Assembly (NCBI GenBank): GCA_002705605.1 | Contig: PAJD01000001.1 | Location: 1-15,700, forward strand | Reading direction: 5' to 3' | Length of the DNA: 15,700 nucleotides | From: Fidelibacterota bacterium | GTDB taxonomy: Bacteria > Fidelibacterota > Marinisomatia > SCGC-AAA003-L08 > D37C17 | Shown here: piece after piece, positions 1 through 8,537 of the stretch | How the letters are laid out: each line of letters starts with the position of its first letter | How positions within the stretch are numbered: the stretch's first letter is position 1 | Program-made: the position numbers and the translations under genes | Notes under the pieces: model-generated | What the model saw: only the letters and a program-made list of their open reading frames with translations | Database searches by the model: none | Told to the model about the DNA's origin: nothing

Positions 1-378
<378 letters not shown>

Positions 379-530
379 ATTTAAATTTGATTCGTGCTCA
401 CAAAATTACAAAAAAATATTTGATGGTTTTGCTCGCACCTTTGACTATAGAGTCGATACGAGCACCCACACAAATTACCTAATTATTCTTATTTTTAAAG
501 ATCGCATGCTTGGATACCCCCAAGCGGACC
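379..530 (-). promoter_or_regulatory. rRNA operon leader with boxC-like, boxA-like and hairpin elements
   Basis: This is the transcribed leader between the rRNA promoter and the mature 16S. On the minus strand, 491-503 reads GATCTTTAAAAAT, close to the boxA antitermination element of gammaproteobacterial rRNA leaders. Positions 459-472 read TGTGTGGGTGCTCG, close to the E. coli boxC element (TGTGTGGGCACTCG). Two hairpins are visible: GCTTGG/CCAAGC at 508-525 near the start of the transcript, and GCTCG/CGAGC at 431-463 with a nested GACT/AGTC stem inside it. The order promoter, boxA, boxC, 16S is the expected one. The RNase III stem would need the far side of the 16S gene, which is outside the window. 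Confidence 0.72.
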
Positions 531-590
531 TGCCATTCTATTCTTAATAACAAGATTATCAATAGTTATTTTCAAATAATTTTAACTTTA
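528..590 (-). promoter_or_regulatory. Predicted rRNA operon promoter (sigma70-like) with AT-rich UP-like region
   Basis: On the minus strand a TTGATA -35 hexamer (557-562) and a TAGAAT -10 hexamer (535-540) are separated by 16 bp. A GC-containing discriminator (GGCAGGTCCGC) follows and suits a stringently controlled rRNA promoter. An almost pure A/T stretch at about 565-590 lies immediately upstream, where an UP element would sit, and it overlaps the last codons of tyrS. The start site is predicted near 528. The assignment rests on motif match and position; no transcript data are available. Confidence 0.6.
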
Positions 591-1786
591 ATAAAGCGGC
601 GTTTTCCCTGTGAAAGGATGAGTTCAGAATTGCTCTTAATTTCTATTGAATTTAAGCTTATTTTTTCTCCATCAATTCTTACAGATCCAGCTTTGATTGC
701 TCGGTGTCCTTCTGAAATAGAATTAACTAGATTGGTATGCGCTAAAAGCCTTGGGAGATTAATATCACCACTGTCGTTTTGTATTTTTTCAATGGAAACT
801 TGTACTGAATTGATCTCATCAGGGATTCCTCCTTTTTGAAATCTTTGCAAGAAAGATTCCTTTGCTTTTTTTGCAATTGATTGACTATGAAATCTTTCTA
901 CCATTTCTTCTGCCAATAAAAATTTTATATCCCTTGGATTAGCGCCATCACTGACAGTAAGCTTTAGTTTTTTTATATCCGATAAATCTTTTGAGCTCAA
1001 TAGTTCAAAATACTTCCACATTAAATCATCTGAGACAGACATTAATTTGCCAAACATATCATCACCAGAATCATTCAGTGCAACATAATTATTTGCTGAT
1101 TTTGACATCTTTTTAATCCCATCCAAGCCTTCCAACAAAGGTAGCATGATGATTGATTGGGGCTCTTGGCCATAAAGTTGCTGCAGATGCCTTCCAACTA
1201 AAAGATTAAATTTCTGATCTGTGCCTCCCATCTCGACATCACACTCTAGTGCTACAGAATCATAACCTTGTACTAATGGATAGATGAATTCATGGATCGA
1301 TATAGGATTCTCAGAATTGAATCTTTTCTTGAAATCATCGCGCTCAAGCATTCTAGCCACAGTATATTTCGAAGCAATCTCTATAAGTTCAGCACTTGTG
1401 ATTTTATTCATCCATGATGAATTGAATTCAATCCTAGTTTTATCTTTATCAAGAATCTTGAATATTTGATTTTTATAGCTGCGAGCATTTTCTTTGACCT
1501 GATCTTTAGTGAGTACTGGCCTAGTTTCATTTACGCCAGATGGGTCTCCAATCATTCCTGTGAAATCACCAATTAGAAAAATAATTTCATGGCCATATTC
1601 CTGAAACTGTCTCATCTTATTTATGATGACTGTATGGCCCAGATGAAGGTCTGGTGCGGTTGGATCAAAACCGACCTTAATTTTTAAAGGTTTATTTTTT
1701 TTAAACCTATCTAGAAAATCCTTCTCAATGAGAATTTCATCGACACCTCTTTTGATTTCTAGAATTTGTTCCTCGCTTGAAGCCAT
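572..1786 (-). CDS. tyrS: Tyrosyl-tRNA synthetase
   Basis: A 404-residue class I aminoacyl-tRNA synthetase that attaches tyrosine to tRNA-Tyr in the cytoplasm. The HIGH-type ATP-binding motif is HLGH at residues 48-51, the mobile-loop motif is KMSKS at 226-230, and a C-terminal S4 RNA-binding domain occupies roughly 338-404. The length and the HLGH/KMSKS form suit the TyrS type of about 400 residues seen in Pseudomonas (the TyrZ-like branch) rather than E. coli TyrS. The ATG start at 1786 opens directly onto the conserved N-terminus. The gene points toward the 16S gene on the same strand, and its stop codon abuts the rRNA promoter with no convincing terminator between, so some read-through into the rRNA operon is plausible. 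It is divergent from anmK across 60 bp. Confidence 0.97.
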   Translation of the reverse strand: MASSEEQILEIKRGVDEILIEKDFLDRFKKNKPLKIKVGFDPTAPDLHLGHTVIINKMRQFQEYGHEIIFLIGDFTGMIGDPSGVNETRPVLTKDQVKENARSYKNQIFKILDKDKTRIEFNSSWMNKITSAELIEIASKYTVARMLERDDFKKRFNSENPISIHEFIYPLVQGYDSVALECDVEMGGTDQKFNLLVGRHLQQLYGQEPQSIIMLPLLEGLDGIKKMSKSANNYVALNDSGDDMFGKLMSVSDDLMWKYFELLSSKDLSDIKKLKLTVSDGANPRDIKFLLAEEMVERFHSQSIAKKAKESFLQRFQKGGIPDEINSVQVSIEKIQNDSGDINLPRLLAHTNLVNSISEGHRAIKAGSVRIDGEKISLNSIEIKSNSELILSQGKRRFIKVKII

Positions 1787-1846
1787 GAATAAATATTATA
1801 TAGATGATTAAATGTGTGGCATAGAAAACATTATTATATCCAAAGT
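1787..1846. promoter_or_regulatory. Divergent tyrS/anmK intergenic promoter region
   Basis: This 60-bp gap separates the two divergent start codons and must carry the tyrS promoter, unless transcription begins inside anmK. On the minus strand TATAAT occurs at 1833-1838 and again at 1795-1800. Either could be the tyrS -10 box; the first would leave a leader of about 40 nt. No matching strong -35 hexamer is evident, and the anmK promoter is not clear. The region is supported by gene layout; the individual boxes are tentative. Confidence 0.4.
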
Positions 1847-2998
1847 ATGAAAGAGAATATTTATATAGGTGTAATGTCTGGAACAAGTGTAGATGCAATT
1901 GATATTGTAGCAGTTAATATTTTTGAAAATCACTATGAATTAATTGATGCATATAGTTTTAATTTTGAAGAAGAATTAAGAAATGAAATATTAAGAGAAT
2001 CAAGAGATGTTCTTGAACTAAAACAGTCAGATTTGAGGTTATTAGACCAAAAAATTGCATATGTATATGGGTCAACTATTAATGAATTTTTATCTAAATC
2101 AACAATTAATAAAAATGATATTTCAGCTGTTGGTTTACATGGACAAACAATAATCCATCAACCAGAGGCAGATCAACCCTATAGTCTTCAACTTGGAGAT
2201 AGTCAGATTGTCTCTGATATTACTGATTTAATTATTATTGATGACTTTAGATCAGCAGATATAAGGGCTGGGGGTCAGGGTGCACCTCTTGCTCCAATCT
2301 TTCATTCATTTCTATTTGGCCAAAAGAAAAGAGTTAGATCTGTTATAAATATCGGAGGTATTTCAAATATAAGCTTTTTTAGAGGCAGCAAGGCATTGAA
2401 AGGTTATGATTTAGGGCCAGGAAACATACTCATGGATTCTTGGTCTATATATAATGGAATTGGGAAATATGATAAGGATGGAGACTGGGGGAGATCAGGT
2501 GTCAAATGTGATGAGCTATTAAAGATCCTTGGGAAGCAGGATAAATTTTTACATAAAAAACCACCAAAAAGTACTGGCTCAGATCACTACAATCTTGAAT
2601 TCATACTAAATGCAATAGCGAAATGTAATATAAGCCCAAAGCCTGAAGATGTGCAGAGTGCTCTCATAGAATATACCGCGAATTTATTCAGAGACCTCGA
2701 TTGGAGGAATCTTTTAGAAACAGATGGTGAAATAAATACTCAAATTGCAATTTCAGGTGGAGGCGCTAAAAATAAGTTTCTCATGGAAAGAATAGAAGAT
2801 TTAATGGAAATTCCAAGGGGCGGGCTCCAGACAACTGAAGCCTGGAATGTCAAGTCAGAATGGGTTGAGGCTATTGGATTTGCTTATCTAGCGTTTCTTA
2901 GGCTTAATGAAAAATCTGTTAACTTATCAAAAATTACAGGATCTAATGGAGAAATCCTTCTAGGAAAAGTTTCATTGCCGAGAGTTGTTTATGATTGA
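1847..2998 (+). CDS. anmK: Anhydro-N-acetylmuramic acid kinase
   Basis: This cytoplasmic enzyme opens the 1,6-anhydro ring of anhydro-MurNAc and phosphorylates it to MurNAc-6-phosphate during cell-wall recycling. The N-terminal phosphate-binding motif GVMSGTSVDAID (residues 8-19) is diagnostic. The DDFRSADIRAGGQGAPLAP segment, GGISN, GYDLGPGN and SGGGAKN follow in the family's order. At about 383 residues it fits the family (roughly 370-385). I chose the ATG at 1847 because it sits 7 residues before the conserved GVMSGTS motif. An in-frame ATG at 1814 would add 11 poorly conserved residues. The gene's end overlaps the next gene by 8 bp, so the accessory genes downstream may be transcribed from the anmK promoter. 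Confidence 0.96.
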   Translation: MKENIYIGVMSGTSVDAIDIVAVNIFENHYELIDAYSFNFEEELRNEILRESRDVLELKQSDLRLLDQKIAYVYGSTINEFLSKSTINKNDISAVGLHGQTIIHQPEADQPYSLQLGDSQIVSDITDLIIIDDFRSADIRAGGQGAPLAPIFHSFLFGQKKRVRSVINIGGISNISFFRGSKALKGYDLGPGNILMDSWSIYNGIGKYDKDGDWGRSGVKCDELLKILGKQDKFLHKKPPKSTGSDHYNLEFILNAIAKCNISPKPEDVQSALIEYTANLFRDLDWRNLLETDGEINTQIAISGGGAKNKFLMERIEDLMEIPRGGLQTTEAWNVKSEWVEAIGFAYLAFLRLNEKSVNLSKITGSNGEILLGKVSLPRVVYD

Positions 2999-4865
2999 AA
3001 CATTTATATTATTTCTTAGCGAAATCTATACTGGCCTAAAAATTGGAATTGCAATATATTTTTTGATTTACTTGCCCGGCGAGTTTCTTGTAAGAAAATT
3101 ATGGACCCTGAAAGATAATCTAGAAATTTTTATCCTTAATATTAATGCGGGACTGATAATATTCTCATTTTTCTCATTCTTCTTCTATAAGTTTGAATTG
3201 GAACTAACTTCTGCTATTGCTATCTATCTATGTATATTGGTTTTTCCATTGTCGATCAAAAAACTTACGCTACTTACTCAAAATAAAATTAATCTCTCCA
3301 ATATTAATTTCAATCAATTAAAAATCTTTTACAACTGCTTACTTATATTGATATGGTTAAAACTTCTTACCATTAACACTGTATCCCATAATCTATTTTT
3401 GGGTGATTTCTGGTATTTTATTGCTCAAGCGCAATTTTTTAATTATGAAAAAATTCAAAATTTGCTCCCATATGGCACAGGAGCTGTCAATTCTTTTTAT
3501 CCATTTAATGCCATCATTCTTTTCCATGCATTTCTAATAAAAATAACATCAAGCATTGCATATCAAGTACATGACATAATTGGATCATTTTTTATCATCT
3601 ACAATATTCTTATAATATCTGCAATCTCAAATAGAATTATAAAAAATAAATTTTCTAGCATAACTGCCTTATTATCTTATTTGTTATTGACGTTTTGGGC
3701 CTTATCCTCTGTCGCTGGAGGCCTGAATTTGTATGTTTTTTCCAGTCTCCCAAAAATCAGCTCAATATTAATAATAGTTCCACTTATAATTTTGGGAGTG
3801 TATTTATTCAGAAAAAATTCAATGGAAATTTTTACTTTTCTTACTCTCAATGCATTTATGTTTGCTTCTTGGCACTCTCAAAATATCATTTGGCTTTCCC
3901 TATTATTTTTTGGTATTTCTATCGGGTTATTGATCAATAAAAAGATTGATCAATTAAAGAGACTTCTTCCATCTTTTGTAGCCTCAATAATTATCTGCTT
4001 TCTATTCATTTTTCTGATTAATTATCCATTTTTGGAATTAACCACAAAAGATCTAGTTTTCGATGAAGTGGGAGAAAATCTGATTAAGAAATATCTAATA
4101 CAACTGAATCAGAGTTTATTTGTAGTTAATCCAATCAGATATTTTGATACGAGATTCCTGCTATTTGATTTTATTTTTATTCTTACGATCGGCACATTAG
4201 TACTCATATTTACCAGAAAATTAAGGTTCATAGTAAATATAATTATTGGATGCTATCTATCAGTTTTACTAATTATTTTTAACCCTTGGGTTGTAGGATT
4301 TTTATCTAATCTTCTTCCTATCTTTATCTTTGAAAGATTTCTTTGGGCAGTGCCATTCTTCCTAGTGCCAATATCTTTCTGCTCCATTTACATTCAAAAA
4401 AGAGATTTTAAATTATTAAATAATTATCCCAAACTATTTCATTCATCATTATGTGGGTTAATACTTATTGCTTATATACCAGGTGAACCGGGAGAAATTC
4501 TCGATAAGAATTATAGAGAATTCTATCATTCTTTTTATTCTCAGGTTTCTAGTGGTTCTACTGTAATTAGTGATGCTAAAACTTCGAATACCCTTCCAGC
4601 AATAAAGCCTGTTGTAATATTTACAGCCTCGAAAGATACAGCAAAAAAGAGGCTAGAAAAATCACAAATTGATTATATTGATGCTTTATTTGATCCCATT
4701 ACAGGCTTAAAGATTTTTGAAGAAGAAATAAACAAAATTAGTCCGGATTACGTTGTTATTGATAAACTACTTAATCCTCATTTGAGCGCAATCTCACTTT
4801 CAGATAATTATTCATTAATTTTTGATAATAGATCCCACCTGATTCTTATGAGAGTTGATAAATAG
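2991..4865 (+). CDS. Large multi-pass membrane protein, possible GT-C type glycosyltransferase
   Basis: A protein of about 624 residues dominated by hydrophobic segments. I count roughly 12 to 14 likely membrane spans up to about residue 500, followed by a soluble C-terminal part of about 110 residues. The first large loop, near residues 135-165, contains GDFWYF and a YGTGAVNSFYP stretch. An acidic residue in the first external loop and a terminal soluble domain are features of GT-C glycosyltransferases that use polyprenyl-linked sugars at the outer face of the inner membrane. This is a resemblance of layout, not a firm family match; an O-antigen polymerase or flippase-like role is also possible. 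The ATG at 2991 overlaps the end of anmK by 8 bp; a TTG at 2985 in the same frame is an alternative start. The gene is strongly AT-rich. Confidence 0.8.
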   Translation: MIETFILFLSEIYTGLKIGIAIYFLIYLPGEFLVRKLWTLKDNLEIFILNINAGLIIFSFFSFFFYKFELELTSAIAIYLCILVFPLSIKKLTLLTQNKINLSNINFNQLKIFYNCLLILIWLKLLTINTVSHNLFLGDFWYFIAQAQFFNYEKIQNLLPYGTGAVNSFYPFNAIILFHAFLIKITSSIAYQVHDIIGSFFIIYNILIISAISNRIIKNKFSSITALLSYLLLTFWALSSVAGGLNLYVFSSLPKISSILIIVPLIILGVYLFRKNSMEIFTFLTLNAFMFASWHSQNIIWLSLLFFGISIGLLINKKIDQLKRLLPSFVASIIICFLFIFLINYPFLELTTKDLVFDEVGENLIKKYLIQLNQSLFVVNPIRYFDTRFLLFDFIFILTIGTLVLIFTRKLRFIVNIIIGCYLSVLLIIFNPWVVGFLSNLLPIFIFERFLWAVPFFLVPISFCSIYIQKRDFKLLNNYPKLFHSSLCGLILIAYIPGEPGEILDKNYREFYHSFYSQVSSGSTVISDAKTSNTLPAIKPVVIFTASKDTAKKRLEKSQIDYIDALFDPITGLKIFEEEINKISPDYVVIDKLLNPHLSAISLSDNYSLIFDNRSHLILMRVDK

Positions 4866-4978
4866 AGGAGTTCTAAATCATAATTATTCGGGAACCTTAT
4901 AAAAAAAGAGTGTGAGTTTAATGCTTTTATTCATTTATTTAATATAATTTGGTGATTAACTCATATGAGAGGTGAAAA
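4866..4978 (+). promoter_or_regulatory. Intergenic gap with candidate promoter and start-defining RBS
   Basis: In this 113-bp gap a TATAAT occurs at 4943-4948, but no good -35 hexamer lies at the right distance, so the promoter call is weak. At 4968-4972 AGAGG forms a clear Shine-Dalgarno site 6 nt before the TTG at 4979, which decides that gene's start. The ATG at 4965 is in another frame and ends after five codons. No terminator for the preceding gene is evident. Confidence 0.35.
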
Positions 4979-5599
4979 TTGAGAACTATTGATTGCTTAA
5001 TATGTGGTGAGTCTAGTCATACAGTTATAGATAATGAAGGAAGAAATGGTTTGAAGATAACTAATGTTAGTTGCAATGGTTGTGGTTTTGTATTTACAAA
5101 TCCTCAGTTAGATGAAGATGAAAACAAAGCATTTTATGAATTACTTTATCGAGCCTTTTTTCATGGATCAGATGACTCTAAAGATATTAGTTCTTATATA
5201 AAAAACCAGCTCATAAAAGGAGAAAAAATCTATAAGAATCTGGAAAATTATGGTCTCTGGAAAAATAAAGATTTAAAAATATTCGACATAGGTTGCTCAG
5301 CGGGAGGTATATTAAAATTCTTTAAAGAAAGAGGGTTTCAAAATCTTCACGGAATAGAGCCACATAAAAAGTTATCTAAATATGCTCAAACTGAGCTAAG
5401 ACTGAATGTTAAACAGGGATTTATTGAAGATATAGAAATTGATAAATATGATCTAATAATTATGAGAGATGTTTTAGAGCATCTTCTAGATCCAAATAAG
5501 GGCCTAAAAATAGTAAAAGAACTATGTCATAAAGATACAGTTTTATATATTGATACTAATAATCTATGGGTTCCACTTCATGCATGGAAAAAAATATAA
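4979..5599 (+). CDS. SAM-dependent methyltransferase, N-terminal part (frame broken near 5594)
   Basis: A class I SAM methyltransferase with an N-terminal zinc-ribbon-like region: Cys6, Cys9, Cys32 and Cys35 form two CxxC pairs. The SAM-binding motif I is FDIGCSAGG (residues 102-110), the acidic residue ending strand 2 is Glu127 (GIEP), and RDVLEHL at 163-169 is the usual post-II motif. Proteins of this layout occur in surface-polysaccharide clusters, where they methylate sugars or nucleotide-sugars; the actual substrate is not visible. Translation starts at TTG, supported by AGAGG at 4968-4972. The frame stops at 5597-5599, just after WKK, while the homologous continuation lies in another frame from 5595. 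The intact protein would have about 292 residues. Confidence 0.8.
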   Translation: MRTIDCLICGESSHTVIDNEGRNGLKITNVSCNGCGFVFTNPQLDEDENKAFYELLYRAFFHGSDDSKDISSYIKNQLIKGEKIYKNLENYGLWKNKDLKIFDIGCSAGGILKFFKERGFQNLHGIEPHKKLSKYAQTELRLNVKQGFIEDIEIDKYDLIIMRDVLEHLLDPNKGLKIVKELCHKDTVLYIDTNNLWVPLHAWKKI

Positions 5600-5858
5600 T
5601 TATCACTTTCATTATGCACATCCTTACACTTTTTCTGTCATCTCATTATCTAATCTTCTAAATAAAAATGGCTTTTCATTTCAGCTAATAGATGGTGGTA
5701 GAAATATTATAGGGATAGCAAAAGTCTCTGATGAAAATAACAAGTACACTCTTCAGAAAGAAGCTGCTGAAAATATTCGGAAATTTATAAAAAAACATGA
5801 TCTAATTTATCCAATTATCAAAATACGTAGGAAAATAAGAAAAAAGATTCCTCTCTGA
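5595..5858 (+). pseudogene. C-terminal remainder of the frameshifted methyltransferase
   Basis: From 5595 this frame continues the methyltransferase directly: removing one A from the seven-A run at 5588-5594 joins HAWKK to YNYHFHYAHPYTFS. About 87 residues follow, ending with a basic tail rich in Lys, Arg and Ile. An ATG at 5550 opens the same frame but overlaps the upstream coding sequence and has no visible ribosome binding site, so a separate protein is unlikely. The break may be a sequencing or assembly error in a homopolymer, a real phase-off mutation, or a slippage site restoring the frame in part of the transcripts; the sequence alone cannot tell these apart. Confidence 0.7.
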
Positions 5859-6020
5859 AAACCTCTAAATGAATACTCTCAAACAGATTAAAGAATTTTA
5901 AATCTTTAGACCTACTTGAACTTAGAAGATCACCTTAAGATACCGCCCATCATGAATTCTTAGAGCATCAGAATGATATCGATGTATACTATAGCCAATA
6001 TATCTATCCAGTAAATATTA
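5859..6020 (+). other. Non-coding gap between the methyltransferase and the first SDR gene
   Basis: This 162-bp stretch is one of the larger gaps in the window. It contains an AT-only imperfect hairpin (TAAAGA/TCTTTA, 5889-5908) without a following T run, and TATACT at about 5985-5990 that could serve as a -10 box for the SDR and heptose genes without a convincing -35. No ribosome binding site beyond A-rich sequence precedes the ATG at 6021. I see no gene here with confidence. A promoter for the downstream heptose operon is the likeliest content. Confidence 0.3.
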
Positions 6021-6998
6021 ATGAAAAAAATCTTAATTACAGGTATCACAGGTTTTGTGGGAAGTCACTTGGCAGACTTTCTATTAAAGGAAACAGATGA
6101 TAAGATTTTTGGTCTAAAAAGACCAAACTCTCAACTCAGAAATATACACCACATTTTAGATCAGATTACATTAATAGATGGAGATTTGATTGATCAAACT
6201 AGTTTGATTGAGCTTATCAGAAATGTAACTCCTGATGAAATTTATCACCTAGGAGCGCTTAGCTGGGTTTCTCCAAGTTGGGATATGCCATCAGCTTATA
6301 TGCAAACAAATGCTATTGGGACTATTAACCTTTTTGAGGCTATGAGGGTTGAAAATAGTAAAGCTAAAGTTTTCCTTTCTTGCACTCCTGAAGAATATGG
6401 TGATGTTCCAAAAGAACTTATTCCAATAACCGAAGAAACAAGGATTCATCCTATAAATCCTTATGCTGCAAGTAAAGCTGCTCAAGATATGGTTTCAATG
6501 GTTTATTCATCTAGTTATAACTTTCCCATAATTCGAACTAGAGCATTTAATCATGAAGGACCTAGGAGAGGAATATTAGGTGCAAATGCTTCATTTGCAT
6601 ATCAAATTGCCAAGATCGAAAGAGATATGCAAGAACCAATTATCAGAGTTGGAAATTTAGAAGCTACTAGAAATTTTACAGATGTTTTAGATCTTGTTAG
6701 GGCATATTACTTAGCAATGGAGAAAGGAGCGCCATCGGAATTATATTTAATAGGGTCACAGAATATATATACGATGAAACAATGCTTGGAGGCTTTAATC
6801 AGTCTATCATCTAAATCAAGTGAAATTACCTTTGAAATTGACCCAAAAAGAGTCAGGCCTAATGAGTTAAAAACTTTTATTGGTGATTTCAAAAAGTTCA
6901 ATGATTTGACTGGCTGGAAGCCTGAAATATCGTTTGAAGATACTATGGCTTCAGTACTAAATTATTGGAGAGAATTCTTAGATAAAGGTTATTATTAA
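6021..6998 (+). CDS. GDP-mannose 4,6-dehydratase/RMD-like SDR acting on a nucleotide sugar
   Basis: A 325-residue extended short-chain dehydrogenase. The NAD(P)-binding GITGFVG motif lies at residues 8-14, the active-site Thr122 and Glu124 are in CTPEEYG, and the YxxxK pair is Tyr148/Lys152. The Thr-x-Glu plus Tyr/Lys arrangement matches GDP-mannose 4,6-dehydratase. The SKAAQDMV and FNHEGPRRG stretches resemble GDP-4-keto-6-deoxymannose reductase (RMD), so the protein belongs to the GMD/RMD branch. Next to GDP-heptose synthesis genes it is a good candidate for a GDP-heptose 4,6-dehydratase of the DmhA/WcbK kind, but GDP-mannose is equally possible as substrate. The ATG start is followed at once by the nucleotide-binding strand. 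The next gene starts immediately after its stop codon. Confidence 0.85.
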   Translation: MKKILITGITGFVGSHLADFLLKETDDKIFGLKRPNSQLRNIHHILDQITLIDGDLIDQTSLIELIRNVTPDEIYHLGALSWVSPSWDMPSAYMQTNAIGTINLFEAMRVENSKAKVFLSCTPEEYGDVPKELIPITEETRIHPINPYAASKAAQDMVSMVYSSSYNFPIIRTRAFNHEGPRRGILGANASFAYQIAKIERDMQEPIIRVGNLEATRNFTDVLDLVRAYYLAMEKGAPSELYLIGSQNIYTMKQCLEALISLSSKSSEITFEIDPKRVRPNELKTFIGDFKKFNDLTGWKPEISFEDTMASVLNYWREFLDKGYY

Positions 6999-7907
6999 TT
7001 GGATGTACTTATTACAGGCGTCAATGGTTTTATTGGAAGAAGTATAAGCACTCTTCTTATTAATTCTGGTCATAGAATCATTGGATTGGATATTGATGGC
7101 AGTTCTCAGATTGAGGGAATCTATCAATACTATTCGGAATCAATAAATAATAAAAAAATACTAGAAAATTTAGCTTCTAAAGTTGATGTAATTATCCATC
7201 TTGCAGCTATCACTGCACACTCAGAAATCATTAATAAGAAGTATGAAACCCTTGAGATAAATCTTAATGGGACTAAAAATATACTAGATGCTTTTAAAGC
7301 CTCAAAAAGAGCGAAAAAATTTATTTTTGCTTCTACAGGAAAAGTTTATGGTGATATTGATGAACTCCCAATTATTGAGAAATCAATTACTAATCCGCTT
7401 AATATTCTTGGCAAATCAAAGTTGATAGCTGAAAAGCTTATTGATTTTTATTGTGATGATAAAAAAAGTTATGTGATTTTTAGGATCTTTCAGGCATATG
7501 GTCCTGGTCAGCAAATCAATTTCTTAATACCAACAATTCTTTCTCAACTTAGTTTGGATATGAAATATTCTCAAACTATTACACTTGGTGACATTAATGC
7601 TAAAAGAGATTATACATTCATAGAAGATATAGCTGCGGCTTTTAAATGTGCCATAAGTACTGATACACAGAATGGTCTTCAGATTTATAATATATCCTCT
7701 GGAGCTGCATTAAATGCAAAAGATATCATTACAGTTATTGAAAGGTTGCTTGATCTAAAGATTAAAATAAAGATAAATGAGGAATTACTTAGGTCAGATG
7801 AGACATCGGTAGAGTATGGTTCAAACTTAAAAGCGAAAAACCTTCTTGGCTGGCAACCAAAATTCTCTATAGAGGATGGTTTAAAAAGAATAATAAAGAA
7901 TTTATGA
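6999..7907 (+). CDS. NAD-dependent epimerase/dehydratase-like SDR lacking the catalytic tyrosine
   Basis: A 302-residue extended SDR. The N-terminal GVNGFIG motif (residues 7-13) binds the dinucleotide, HLAAITAH near 67-74 and FASTGKVYG near 110-118 are conserved family segments, and FQAYGPGQQ and RDYTFIEDIA follow in order. The usual YxxxK pair reads Leu137-Gly-Lys-Ser-Lys141: the lysine is kept but the tyrosine is replaced by leucine (codon CTT). Classic epimerase or reductase chemistry is therefore doubtful. It may be a partner subunit, use another acid/base, or act as a noncanonical dehydratase. The start is TTG, directly after the TAA of the preceding gene (no gap), implying translational coupling. 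A GDP-heptose-derived substrate is inferred only from its neighbours. Confidence 0.82.
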   Translation: MDVLITGVNGFIGRSISTLLINSGHRIIGLDIDGSSQIEGIYQYYSESINNKKILENLASKVDVIIHLAAITAHSEIINKKYETLEINLNGTKNILDAFKASKRAKKFIFASTGKVYGDIDELPIIEKSITNPLNILGKSKLIAEKLIDFYCDDKKSYVIFRIFQAYGPGQQINFLIPTILSQLSLDMKYSQTITLGDINAKRDYTFIEDIAAAFKCAISTDTQNGLQIYNISSGAALNAKDIITVIERLLDLKIKIKINEELLRSDETSVEYGSNLKAKNLLGWQPKFSIEDGLKRIIKNL

Positions 7908-7928
7908 CATTGATAGCAAAAACTTAAA

Positions 7929-8537
7929 ATGACTATTTTAGATCCAAGAGAGAGAAATCAATTATTTTCTAATGACTCAATTGCTTCTTACCTAAGTGAT
8001 TACTCTAATGAGTTAAAAAGAGCAATTCAATCTATTGATAAAACTGAACTTAAGAAATCTGAAGAAATTCTAAGTGAATATTATAAAAACAATAAATTTA
8101 TATTTGCTATTGGTAATGGTGGATCACACGCTATTGCAGATCATCTAGCATGTGATTTTGTAAAAGGTTCTTATAAATCAAGTAAACAAAGATTTAGAGT
8201 TATTCCACTTGGGTCCCTATCATCACTTAATAGTGCGGCAGCAAATGATTTTGGGCATGAAAAATCTTTCTCGAAAATAATAGAGTTCCTAGGAGAAGAA
8301 GATGGCTTGCTAATTGCTATTTCTTCATCTGGAAATAGTAAGAATATAATTGAGGCAGTTGAATATAATCGGTCAAGAGGAGGAAAAACCATAGGATTGA
8401 CGGGTTTTGATGGCGGTGAATTAAAAAAAATATCAGATGCTAGCTTGCATGTTAACGCTAATAATTATGGGATCGTTGAAGATGCTCATCAATCTATAAT
8501 GCATATATTTTCTCAATATTTTTTAAGTAGCACTTAA
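7929..8537 (+). CDS. gmhA: GmhA-like sedoheptulose-7-phosphate isomerase (SIS domain)
   Basis: A 202-residue protein with one SIS domain. Isomerases of this group convert sedoheptulose-7-phosphate to D-glycero-D-manno-heptose-7-phosphate, the first step of ADP- and GDP-heptose synthesis. The phosphate-sugar binding loop GNGGSHAIADHLACD, the SSSGNSKN loop and the C-terminal EDAHQSIMH motif are all present. Compared with E. coli GmhA, the zinc-site histidine in the first motif is kept, but the position of the catalytic Glu65 appears to be Asp. That suits a related SIS subfamily common in surface-sugar loci, so the exact substrate is less certain than the fold. It lies 21 bp behind the SDR gene and shortly before the fused HddC-GmhB gene, consistent with one operon. 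Confidence 0.85.
   Translation: MTILDPRERNQLFSNDSIASYLSDYSNELKRAIQSIDKTELKKSEEILSEYYKNNKFIFAIGNGGSHAIADHLACDFVKGSYKSSKQRFRVIPLGSLSSLNSAAANDFGHEKSFSKIIEFLGEEDGLLIAISSSGNSKNIIEAVEYNRSRGGKTIGLTGFDGGELKKISDASLHVNANNYGIVEDAHQSIMHIFSQYFLSST

Noticed and set aside
510..839. 109-codon open frame on the plus strand
   Set aside because: It is antisense to the tyrS 3' end and the rRNA promoter; no family resemblance and the tyrS frame is certain.
5939..6100. Open plus-strand frame with a protein-like stretch (FLEHQNDIDVYYSQYIYPV) before and into the first SDR gene
   Set aside because: It has no good start and runs out of frame into a well-supported gene. It could be a remnant of a lost gene, but chance in AT-rich DNA is as likely.
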